Below are positions 1 to 7,474 of a stretch of DNA of 32,189 nucleotides, one piece after another. The stretch covers positions 1 to 32,189 of the forward strand of contig JAVBMJ010000031.1 of NCBI GenBank assembly GCA_031552535.1, read 5' to 3'. Source of the stretch: JAVBMJ01 sp031552535 (lineage in GTDB: Bacteria; Bacteroidota; Bacteroidia; Bacteroidales; Rikenellaceae). The number at the start of each line of letters is the position of its first letter. The first letter of the stretch is position 1. The notes under the pieces are model-generated. The model worked only from the letters and a program-made list of their open reading frames with translations, was not told the origin of the DNA and ran no database searches. The position numbers and the translations under genes are program-made.

Positions 1-133
1 GTACTTATCCTTTTGCATAACGGTCTGATTCTGACCGCAAAACTAATTTTAAATCCGTTGACTCGAAAAACTCTTGTAACAAATTGAACTTCAACTATTT
101 CAAAGAACTTTTATGAATTTTTAGTGGACACTA
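1..133 (-). mobile_element. 5' end of an IS4-like insertion sequence (transposase start and outer end)
   Basis: Read on the minus strand, an ATG at 18-16 opens MQKDKY and runs off the window. This matches my memory of the N-terminus of Bacteroidetes IS4-family transposases with a DUF4372 domain (M-x-K-D-K-Y-V-F). About 100 bases upstream lies the motif TTTTTAGTGGACACTA (118-133), which I take as the outer terminal repeat of the element. Only six residues are visible, so the family call rests on little sequence. The remainder of the element would lie left of the window. Confidence 0.42.
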
Positions 134-246
134 ATGATTCGAATTGGATTATTTAGAGAGGCAACCTGCCCTACACGGTCGTGTAGGCCATATTGACTTA
201 TTTTTCAACCAACTATTTTACGGCGCAAAATTTTTAGTGGACACTA
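118..246. repeat. Direct repeat pair TTTTTAGTGGACACTA
   Basis: The 16-base motif TTTTTAGTGGACACTA occurs at about 118-133 and again at about 231-246 in the same orientation, roughly 113 bases apart. The first copy sits where the end of the IS4-like element is expected. The second may be the scar of another copy of the same element, or an internal duplication of its end. Confidence 0.6.
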
Positions 247-413
247 GTGAGAATCCGTTTAAAAATAAAAAGTAAACAGTCGGGTGTGGTAATGTGATGG
301 CAACCCCTTGCCCGCGAAGATTTTGCATTAAGCCGTGGCCGGCCCACGGTCGGTGCCCGCGCAGGGCTTGCCCTGCACGGTTCGTATTAATGCGTGTTAA
401 CACGCATTAATAC
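171..413. repeat. Cluster of four inverted repeats
   Basis: Four perfect inverted repeats fall in 243 gene-free bases. They are CCTACACG-GT-CGTGTAGG (about 171-188), CCGTGG-N5-CCACGG (333-349), GCAGGGC-TT-GCCCTGC (361-376), and a 30-base uninterrupted palindrome at 384-413 whose half is GTATTAATGCGTGTT. None has a T-tract on either strand that would make it a standard intrinsic terminator. The stretch lies downstream of the minus-strand kinase gene, so the last palindrome could form the 3' end of that transcript. No ORF here looks real. Confidence 0.7.
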
Positions 414-473
414 AATTTGGGTCTGCCGCCACGGAAAGGAGCAGTCCGGCAATCGCCCCAAGGGATAAAAAAA

Positions 474-1781
474 TTATTTAAACGTGAGTATGAAGCGTGT
501 CCGCCCTTCGGAAGAGGCATGTGAAAGTGTTCCTCCGTGCAAACGCATGATCTGGCGCGAGACGCTAAGCCCCAGACCCGAACCCTCACTTTTAGTGGTG
601 AAGAATGGCACGAATATGTGCGGGCGAATCTCTTCGGGAATACCGGGGCCGTTGTCCTCGACCTCAACCACGACATTATCCCCTGCGTTGACATAGGCCG
701 AAATGATTACCCGAGGGGCGGCTCTGCCTTCCACTGCATGCAAGGCATTGAGAACCAGATTAGCAAGCACCTGAAAGATAAGGTTCTCGTCGGCATGTAG
801 CAGCAGGCCGGCCGGCTCGGCCTTCACCTTGATTGCCACCTGCCCGGTGGCGTTGAGCGCAGCGACGCGCTCCAACAAGGGGGTGATATAAAACAATTGT
901 TTTTGTGGCAGTGGGATGCGCGTCAGGCGGCGGTAAGAGTCGACAAAAGTAAGCAGTCCACTACTCGTGGATTTAATGGTGTTCAGCCCCTGCCTCAACT
1001 CTTCACCAACCTTACCGGAGGGCAGGCCCGATTCCGAAAGGGTATCTGCGAGCGAAACTATCGGCGTGACGGAGTTCATAATCTCGTGCGTGAGCACACG
1101 TGTGAGTTTGATCCACGAATCCGCCTCCCGCTCGTCCAGTTCGCCCCCGATCTCATTGATCGCCACTATACGCAGGGTTTGTCCTTTTGCGGTCACCTCT
1201 GAAGCGCTAAGCGAAAGGTTGACCGTCCCCGTTTCGGTGTTAAATGCCGCCTGGCAACGTTCCGGAGGCCGGATCTTCATGAAGAGGGCAGGCAAGGCAG
1301 GGTCTGTCCTTTCCAGTTGGCTGACGTGGGTGAGCACTTCCAGCCCGAGCAGGCGGTGCGCCTCTCGGTTGCTTTGATATATGCCGCCTCGGTCGTCTAC
1401 CACCAGTATCCCCGTGCTCACGCTGTCCATGATCAGTTTATAATATTCTTCCATGCGGACTATGTTGGCCTTTTCGTCGGCCAGCAAGTCCCGTATGCGA
1501 TTCAGGGCATTGTTCAGCAGGTTGTCGGCCGCCGCGCCATTGTATTCAGTGAACTTGAACGAGTAGTCGCCGTTGGCTATCGAATCGAACAGAAAAGTCA
1601 ATTTCCGGGTATTTTGCGAGAACAGCCTGAAAATGGCATATACCGCTCCCCCGGCTAAGGACAGCGCCGCGGCCAGCAAGCCGTACCATCCGCTCGCTAT
1701 GGCATATCCGGCTGCCGCTACAGCCGCCACGAGCAACAACAGCCTCAGGACCAGCCGGTATGAATTTCCCTTAAATGCCAT
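474..1781 (-). CDS. NtrY-like sensor histidine kinase
   Basis: This is a 435-residue membrane histidine kinase that should autophosphorylate and pass phosphate to the response regulator encoded just upstream. Two hydrophobic segments at about residues 11-29 and 33-52 are separated by only a few residues, so there is essentially no periplasmic sensing domain. A PAS-like region follows at about 110-210. The H-box is LTHEIMNSVTPI with His232. The ATPase domain has an N-box around N331 and N335, a G1 box DNGPGIP around 366-372, and a G2 box GSGLGLSVS around 390-398. The H-box form is the one common in Bacteroidetes NtrY-type kinases. Its start overlaps the end of the regulator gene by 11 bases, so the two are translationally coupled. 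The signal sensed is unknown; the stimulus may be in the membrane or the cytoplasm. Confidence 0.9.
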   Translation of the reverse strand: MAFKGNSYRLVLRLLLLVAAVAAAGYAIASGWYGLLAAALSLAGGAVYAIFRLFSQNTRKLTFLFDSIANGDYSFKFTEYNGAAADNLLNNALNRIRDLLADEKANIVRMEEYYKLIMDSVSTGILVVDDRGGIYQSNREAHRLLGLEVLTHVSQLERTDPALPALFMKIRPPERCQAAFNTETGTVNLSLSASEVTAKGQTLRIVAINEIGGELDEREADSWIKLTRVLTHEIMNSVTPIVSLADTLSESGLPSGKVGEELRQGLNTIKSTSSGLLTFVDSYRRLTRIPLPQKQLFYITPLLERVAALNATGQVAIKVKAEPAGLLLHADENLIFQVLANLVLNALHAVEGRAAPRVIISAYVNAGDNVVVEVEDNGPGIPEEIRPHIFVPFFTTKSEGSGLGLSVSRQIMRLHGGTLSHASSEGRTRFILTFK

Positions 1782-2382
1782 ATTTCTTGATCTTGTTGTA
1801 GAGCGTCTGGCGCGTGATTCCCAACTGTACAGCCACCGACGAGAGATTGCCCCCGCAACGCTCCATCGCCGCCACTATCATCGCGCGCTCCATCTCTTCA
1901 AGGGTTGAGAAAACCTCTGGTTGCGCAGCGGGTTCTTCGTCCGACTGGCTGAGCATGGGGACGGGGTCGGTTGTCGGAGAGGGGGTTGCGTCGGGTTTCT
2001 GATTGAGGGCGGCGCGCAGGGCGGCCACCAGTTTGAGGTTGTCCCACGGTTTTGCCACGAAGTCGGTCGCCCCCTCTTTGATGGCTTTTACTGCCAGGTC
2101 GTAGTCGGCATAGGCCGTAAAGAGCACTATCCGCGCCGAAGGGTCGCGCCGCCGGATCTCGCGCATCCAGAACAGCCCTTCGTTGCCGCTGTTGATGCCG
2201 GCCGAGAAATTCATATCCAGAAGCACAACGTCGGGTCTCTCGGCCGCCAGCACCGAAGCCAGCCGGTTAGGCGAAGGAATGGTGACCACGCGCGCAAAAT
2301 GCCGCCCCAGCAAAAGTTCCAATGCAGAAAGGATGCTGCGGTTGTCGTCCACTACCAATATAGTCCCTTGTTTCGCACTCAT
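1771..2382 (-). CDS. Response regulator: receiver plus Fis-type HTH, no AAA+ domain
   Basis: This 203-residue protein has a receiver domain with the acidic pair D12/D13, phosphoacceptor D56 (VVLLDMNF), T89 and K111-P112. A Pro/Ser-rich linker at about 129-158 leads to a Fis-type helix-turn-helix at about 160-203 (ERCGGNLSSVAVQLGITRQT). The sigma-54 AAA+ module of NtrC proteins is missing, so the layout is like RegA/PrrA/ActR. I start it at the ATG at 2382 (MSAKQG), just before the receiver. An upstream in-frame ATG at 2430 would add 16 residues lying over the predicted promoter. It is probably co-transcribed with the kinase and faces the exporter operon across a shared 162-base intergenic region, which makes that operon the likely target. 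Confidence 0.88.
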   Translation of the reverse strand: MSAKQGTILVVDDNRSILSALELLLGRHFARVVTIPSPNRLASVLAAERPDVVLLDMNFSAGINSGNEGLFWMREIRRRDPSARIVLFTAYADYDLAVKAIKEGATDFVAKPWDNLKLVAALRAALNQKPDATPSPTTDPVPMLSQSDEEPAAQPEVFSTLEEMERAMIVAAMERCGGNLSSVAVQLGITRQTLYNKIKKYGI

Positions 2383-2390
2383 AGTATAAA

Positions 2391-2422
2391 CAAATATAAT
2401 CGCTTTGCGGGCGAAGACCAAA
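2391..2422 (-). promoter_or_regulatory. Promoter of the regulator-kinase operon
   Basis: On the minus strand TTTG (2422-2419), a 20-base spacer and TATATTTG (2398-2391) match the Bacteroidetes primary sigma consensus TTTG-N19/21-TAnnTTTG. Only eight bases (TTTATACT) separate the -7 box from the ATG at 2382, so the transcript would have a very short leader. Confidence 0.65.
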
Positions 2423-2513
2423 TCTGTCAAAATATTAGACAGGGGGATGTTTTTTCAATCCGCTTTAAACAAGCGTGTTAAATCATTTTCGATACATGAG
2501 GCCCCTCCAAACG

Positions 2514-2521
2514 TATATTTG
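2514..2521 (+). promoter_or_regulatory. Putative -7 box of the exporter operon
   Basis: TATATTTG fits the Bacteroidetes -7 box (TAnnTTTG) and lies 23 bases before the TolC start codon. No good TTTG -33 box is seen at the right spacing. That would fit a promoter needing an activator, such as the divergently encoded response regulator. Confidence 0.45.
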
Positions 2522-2544
2522 GCAAGGAAAAGAAACAAAATTTT

Positions 2545-3870
2545 ATGAAATCTATAGCAATTCTACTAACCCTGCTCGCCATCCTGCCGCTGGCTGCACA
2601 AGATAAGGCGTGGAGTCTGGACGAGTGTATGGAGTACGCCGTGCAAAACAGCACCAAAGCAAAAAAACAGCAGTATGTCAATGACAACTACCGCCAGGAC
2701 CGCATCCAGTCGGTAGCCGCGATGCTGCCCTCGGTGGGGGCTTCGGCCGACGGCACCTGGGGTTTCGGGCGCGGGATCAACCCTGCGACCAACACCTACG
2801 GCAACACGGCCAATTTCAATAACTATTACTCGGTTTCCGGCTCGCTGCCCCTGTTCAACGGGTTCGCCGCCATCAACACTTTCCGCGCCGCGAAAATATC
2901 CGAACTGCGCGGGGTACAGGAGGCACAAAAAGTGGCCGACGATATCGCCATGCAGACCATGCAGGCTTATTTCGACGCGCTCTATTACAAAGGCGCGGTC
3001 GACCTGGCCCGACAGCAATTGGACGAAAGCCGCGCCAACCTTACCAAGACCTCCCGCATGGCCGAGTTGGGGATGAAAGCCTCATCCGATGTGGCGCAGG
3101 TCGAAGCCCAAGCCGCCTCGGATGACTACAACCTCACACGCCAGCAGAACCTTTTCGAAAGCGCCATGTTGCGCCTGAAAGACTGTATGAACTACCCGTT
3201 CGCCGACTCGCTGGACGTGGAGGAAGATACCGGTCGCCAGTTTTACACGCAGGCTGTCCATGCGGGCAATATTTACGAATATGCCAGGGACAATCTGCCT
3301 CAAGTGCTCGTAGCCGGATATGCCCTGCGCGAATCGGAACTGGACTACAAGGCCACCCGCGGCCGCCAGTTGCCCAACATCTACGCTTCGGGCGGTTACT
3401 CGACCAACTATTATAAAAATATCACCGGGGGCAGCGAGAACGAAAATTTCCGCAGCCAGTTCAGGGACAACTCGGGCGAGTCGGTGGGCATCACCATGAG
3501 CATCCCCATCTTCAATGGTCTGCAACGCCGCACGGCCACGAACCGCAGCCGCAACGCCATGAATATTGCCCGGCAGGAGATGTATGAGGCGCAAAGGCAA
3601 CTGCAGAACGAAATAGCCCAAGCTGTGTTGGACGTGGAAGGGCTGTCGAAAGAATATACCCAGGCCACGAAGCGTAGCTTGGCCTACGACCAGGCCCACC
3701 GCGCCAACCTGCGCCGTTTCGAGCAGGGAGCGCTTTCGGCCCTCGACCTGCAAACCAGCGCCAACCAACTGTTACTCTCCCGCGCCGAGGAACTACAGAT
3801 AAAGCTCAATTACCTGATGCGCAGCCGCCTGGCGGAATTCTACCAGGGTCGTCCGCTTATTGATAAATAA
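2545..3870 (+). CDS. TolC-family outer-membrane efflux protein
   Basis: This 441-residue protein opens with a signal peptide (MKSIAILLTLLAILPLAAQ) and has the two-repeat layout of outer-membrane efflux proteins. Each half carries long polar helices with Ala-, Gln- and Glu-rich heptads. Typical landmarks are WSLDECMEYAVQNS near the mature N-terminus, SVSGSLPLFNG in the first half and GITMSIPIFNG in the second. As a trimer it would form the outer-membrane channel and periplasmic tunnel of the exporter encoded by the next four genes. The gap to the membrane fusion protein gene is 11 bases. Length and architecture are normal for the family. The substrate cannot be read from the sequence. Confidence 0.93.
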   Translation: MKSIAILLTLLAILPLAAQDKAWSLDECMEYAVQNSTKAKKQQYVNDNYRQDRIQSVAAMLPSVGASADGTWGFGRGINPATNTYGNTANFNNYYSVSGSLPLFNGFAAINTFRAAKISELRGVQEAQKVADDIAMQTMQAYFDALYYKGAVDLARQQLDESRANLTKTSRMAELGMKASSDVAQVEAQAASDDYNLTRQQNLFESAMLRLKDCMNYPFADSLDVEEDTGRQFYTQAVHAGNIYEYARDNLPQVLVAGYALRESELDYKATRGRQLPNIYASGGYSTNYYKNITGGSENENFRSQFRDNSGESVGITMSIPIFNGLQRRTATNRSRNAMNIARQEMYEAQRQLQNEIAQAVLDVEGLSKEYTQATKRSLAYDQAHRANLRRFEQGALSALDLQTSANQLLLSRAEELQIKLNYLMRSRLAEFYQGRPLIDK

Positions 3871-3881
3871 CATTAAGAACT

Positions 3882-5132
3882 ATGGATATCCAACTCGAAA
3901 AGAAAAAAGGCATCCGCAGCAAACACCTTCCCTACATCCTTGGCGGGGCATTTATCGTGTTTGTAGCCGCATGGCGCATCTTTGGCGACCATTCCAGAAG
4001 CGTGCGGGCCGATAACCGCACCGTGACCATCAGCGAGGCCGTGGCCGGGGAGTTCAACGACTACACCCGTGTCAACGGGCAGGTGCAGCCAATTTCGGTA
4101 GTGCAGCTAAGCCCGCTGGAAGGGGGTATAGTAGAGCAATTAGTCGTCGAAGAAGGAGCGAAGGTCAAAAAGGGTGATGTGATCGTCGTTTTGAACAACC
4201 CCTCGCTACATCTCTCGATACTGGACAGTGAGGCCCAACTGGCCGAAAAGCAGAATTTTTTGCGCAACACCCAGGTCATGATGGAACAGGAAAAACTCAA
4301 TCTGCGCCAGGAACGCCTGCAACTGGATATCGACGTGGCGAGAAAAGAGCGCAAATATCGCCAGAGCGCCGAGTTGTACAATGAAGGCCATATCGCCAAA
4401 GAAGATTATCTTCAGGCCAAAGAAGATTGGGAACTGGCCGACCGCAAACGTGTGTTGGTGATCGAACGCCAGAAACAGGACTCGATCTACCGAACGATCC
4501 AGATAGACCAGATGGAAGAGAGTCTCGTCAATATGCACCGCAACATGACCCTGATCCGCCAACGCATCGACAACCTGAACGTCAAATCGCCTATCGACGG
4601 TGAAATAGGTCTGCTGGACGTGGTGCTGGGCCAGTCCGTTTCGATGGGTTCGCGCATCGGGCAGATCAACGACATGACAGATTTTAAGATACAATCGTCT
4701 ATGGACGAGCATTATATCGACCGTGTGCGTCCGGGTCTCGCGGCCACTTTCGACCGCCAGGGTCAGAATTTCGGTTTGACGTTGCGCAAAGTTTACCCCG
4801 AAGTGAGGGACGGCAATTTCAAGGTTGATTTCGTCTTCACTGGCGAACGTCCCGACAACATCCGCACGGGCCAGACCTACTACATCAACCTCGAATTGGG
4901 CCAGCCCACCGAGGCGGTAATCATACCCCGCGGGCAATTCTACCATGCCACGGGCGGCGGCTGGATATTCGTTGTAAACCAGGACGGCACCCGCGCCGTG
5001 AAGCGCAAAATCCGCATAGGGCGCCAGAACCCCCAGCATTACGAGGTACTGGAAGGACTTCAACCCGGTGAAAAGGTCATCACGTCGAGTTACGAGAATT
5101 TCGGCGACAACGAAACGGTCATTTTAAAATAA
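3882..5132 (+). CDS. Membrane fusion protein (HlyD/MacA-like periplasmic adaptor)
   Basis: This 416-residue protein has a cytoplasmic N-tail, one transmembrane anchor at about residues 17-35, and a lipoyl/biotinyl-like half motif (EGGIVEQLVVEEGAKVKKGD). A long charged coiled-coil hairpin follows at about 105-215, then the second lipoyl half (NVKSPIDGEIGLL) and beta-barrel domains. This is the RND/ABC adaptor layout, with a hairpin long enough to meet TolC. It sits between the TolC gene and two MacB-like permease genes with gaps of 11 and 5 bases, so it should bridge inner-membrane permease and outer-membrane channel. The membrane anchor is not a lipoprotein signal. Confidence 0.92.
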   Translation: MDIQLEKKKGIRSKHLPYILGGAFIVFVAAWRIFGDHSRSVRADNRTVTISEAVAGEFNDYTRVNGQVQPISVVQLSPLEGGIVEQLVVEEGAKVKKGDVIVVLNNPSLHLSILDSEAQLAEKQNFLRNTQVMMEQEKLNLRQERLQLDIDVARKERKYRQSAELYNEGHIAKEDYLQAKEDWELADRKRVLVIERQKQDSIYRTIQIDQMEESLVNMHRNMTLIRQRIDNLNVKSPIDGEIGLLDVVLGQSVSMGSRIGQINDMTDFKIQSSMDEHYIDRVRPGLAATFDRQGQNFGLTLRKVYPEVRDGNFKVDFVFTGERPDNIRTGQTYYINLELGQPTEAVIIPRGQFYHATGGGWIFVVNQDGTRAVKRKIRIGRQNPQHYEVLEGLQPGEKVITSSYENFGDNETVILK

Positions 5133-5137
5133 AACAC

Positions 5138-7471
5138 ATGATTAACCTAATCTGTGCATTCAGGAGCATTTTCAGGGCGCGCTGGGACAACGCCGCAAAG
5201 ATCGTATCCCTCGCCCTGGGGCTATCGGTGGGACTGGTGATATTCTCCGTCATGACGTTCCATCTCTCATACGATAATTTCTTTACGGACAAAGATCGCG
5301 TCTACCAGATGAGGTGCACGTACGAACTGAACGGAGAGAAAGACGAGAGCGACATGCTCTGGGCGCCGATAGCCCCCGCGCTTACTGAAGACATTCCGGG
5401 CGTGGAGAGCGCCACCCGCATGTTCCGTAGCGGAAAGATGGACTATTCCGACGGGGAACACTGGTTTTCCGAGAGCACCATCTTCGGCGACTCGCTGCTG
5501 TTCGACGTACTCGACTTCGGTGCTCTGAGGGGCAATCCCCGCACGGGGCTCTCGGGCCGCAACAATGCCTTTTTGTCTGAGCCCGCCGCCCAGCGCATGT
5601 TCGGTGACGAGGACCCGGTGGGCAAAACGATATTTTATAATAATACTCCACTGACCATCACCGGCGTATTCGGAAAAGTACCCGACAACTGCCATGTGCG
5701 GTTAGATGTGATCCTGTCGTTAGCTTCGGTCGAAAATATGATGAATGCGGGTTCGGGCTGGGGCGGTGGCGACAGTTACCTCACCTACGCCAAAATCGCC
5801 CCGGACGTTAAGATCGGGGATATCGAGGCCGCGCTGCCCGCATTTTTCAAAAAACACGGACAGGAGGAGGAGTTGCGCGAATGGGGGATGTCGTTTTTCT
5901 TCGTTCCCATCTCCGACGTGCATTCGGGCGACCGGGATGTGGTGCGCAATAATATCCTGTTAGGTGTTCTCGCCCTGGTCATCCTGTTTATCGCCGCGCT
6001 GAATTTTGTGCTGCTGACCCTTTCGTCCCTCGCGGACAGGGCGCGCACAATCGGGGTGCATAAATGCAGCGGTGCGCGCGCGTCGAATGTTTTTTCGATG
6101 CTGCTTGCTGAAACCGCACTCTATATCGTAGTGTCGACTTTGATTGCCGCCGGGGTGATCCTCGCGCTCAGCCCCCAAATCATGGCACTCACGGGAGAGT
6201 CACTCGCCTCGCTCTTCGCCCCGCAAAGGCTGTGGTTCGCCGTGACTACCGTGGCCGGGCTGTTCGTAGTGGCAGGAGTGCTTCCTGCACGGGTATTCGC
6301 CTCGGTGCCGGTAACGGCAGCCTACCGCCCGGCCACTCCGGGACGCAGGGCATGGAAACGGGCGCTGCTTTTCGTCCAATTCGCAGCCGCGGCTTTCGTG
6401 CTTATCTTTTTGGTCGTGGTGGTGAGGCAGTACCAGATGTTCCTGAAAAAAGACCTCGGTTATGACTTCCACAACGTGGCCTACATGCACACCCCGCCCA
6501 CGAGCGGCGAAGAATTCAACTCGATCCGCACCGAACTGCTCTCCCTGCCACAGGTTGAGGATGTGTCGGTGGCCTTCGACATGTTTATCGGGCTGAGCGG
6601 CCAACCGGCCTACAACCCCGAAACGAAGGAGCTGCTTTTCGGTTGCCGCATCACCGGAATGGACTCTCTCACGATTCCGCTGCTGGGAATTGAAATCGTT
6701 GCCGGGGCTAACTTCACCGAAGAAATGGGATGGAATCACGTTATAGTCAATGAAAAATATGTAGAACTGATGCACTGGACGGACGACCCCATAGGCAAAC
6801 TCATCCGCGACGAGACGGAAGGCGACCTGAAAACCATTGTAGGCGTAACGCGCGATTTTATGACCAATGGACTGCAATACGGCATCCAGCCGCTGGTGAT
6901 CCACGCGGCGAAAATGCGACCCGAAGGACGTCTCTACGAAAGGCTTTTATTAATTAAACTCAGTGGTATGACACGCGCAGATATCGAGGCGGTGAACAAA
7001 AAACTCGCCGCGCTTTACCCCGGTCAGCAGGTGGGCGTGCAAAGCTACGCCGAAACGATAGGCTCGATGTACAGCACCGAGAAAGAGCTGCGCAACACGG
7101 TCTTTATCGTCGGGATCACCGTGCTGCTGATCGCCCTGGCCGGGATGGTGGGTTACATCAGCTACGAGCTTCGCCGCCGCAGCCGCGAGATCGCCATCCG
7201 TAAGATCCACGGTGCGGGCCGGGGTGACATACTCAGGGTAGTGTCGGCCGATATCGCCGTGATGGTCGCGGCGGCACTCCTCGTGGGTGCGGCCGCGGCG
7301 TGGTACGCGGGCGGGCAGTGGCTCTCGCAGTTCGCCTATAAAGTTCAGCTTTCGTGGTGGATCTTCGCCGCCGGAGCCGGGACGGTACTGCTGGTCGTGG
7401 CCGCCACCGTCCTGTTGAAAACCCGCGCCATTCTGCGCGAAAACCCCGTAAAGAGCATAAAAACAGAGTGA
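5138..7471 (+). CDS. ABC transporter permease, FtsX/MacB type (first of two)
   Basis: This 777-residue protein has the duplicated FtsX layout. There is a first membrane helix at about 21-41 and a MacB-like periplasmic core (LSYDNFFTDKDRVYQMRC onward). Three helices follow from about residue 270, then another helix at about 410 (ALLFVQFAAAAFVLIFL), a second periplasmic core, and three C-terminal helices. The motif REIAIRKIHGAG before the last helices is the typical coupling segment that contacts the ATPase. It has no ATP-binding domain; the ATPase is encoded by the fifth gene. Such permeases work by mechanotransmission, moving periplasmic substrates rather than pumping across the inner membrane. 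It is a paralogue of the next gene and the same length. Confidence 0.92.
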   Translation: MINLICAFRSIFRARWDNAAKIVSLALGLSVGLVIFSVMTFHLSYDNFFTDKDRVYQMRCTYELNGEKDESDMLWAPIAPALTEDIPGVESATRMFRSGKMDYSDGEHWFSESTIFGDSLLFDVLDFGALRGNPRTGLSGRNNAFLSEPAAQRMFGDEDPVGKTIFYNNTPLTITGVFGKVPDNCHVRLDVILSLASVENMMNAGSGWGGGDSYLTYAKIAPDVKIGDIEAALPAFFKKHGQEEELREWGMSFFFVPISDVHSGDRDVVRNNILLGVLALVILFIAALNFVLLTLSSLADRARTIGVHKCSGARASNVFSMLLAETALYIVVSTLIAAGVILALSPQIMALTGESLASLFAPQRLWFAVTTVAGLFVVAGVLPARVFASVPVTAAYRPATPGRRAWKRALLFVQFAAAAFVLIFLVVVVRQYQMFLKKDLGYDFHNVAYMHTPPTSGEEFNSIRTELLSLPQVEDVSVAFDMFIGLSGQPAYNPETKELLFGCRITGMDSLTIPLLGIEIVAGANFTEEMGWNHVIVNEKYVELMHWTDDPIGKLIRDETEGDLKTIVGVTRDFMTNGLQYGIQPLVIHAAKMRPEGRLYERLLLIKLSGMTRADIEAVNKKLAALYPGQQVGVQSYAETIGSMYSTEKELRNTVFIVGITVLLIALAGMVGYISYELRRRSREIAIRKIHGAGRGDILRVVSADIAVMVAAALLVGAAAAWYAGGQWLSQFAYKVQLSWWIFAAGAGTVLLVVAATVLLKTRAILRENPVKSIKTE

Positions 7472-7474
7472 AAG

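Noticed and set aside
171..413. CRISPR array or intrinsic terminators in the left intergenic region
   Set aside because: There are no regularly spaced direct repeats, and the inverted repeats lack T-tracts.
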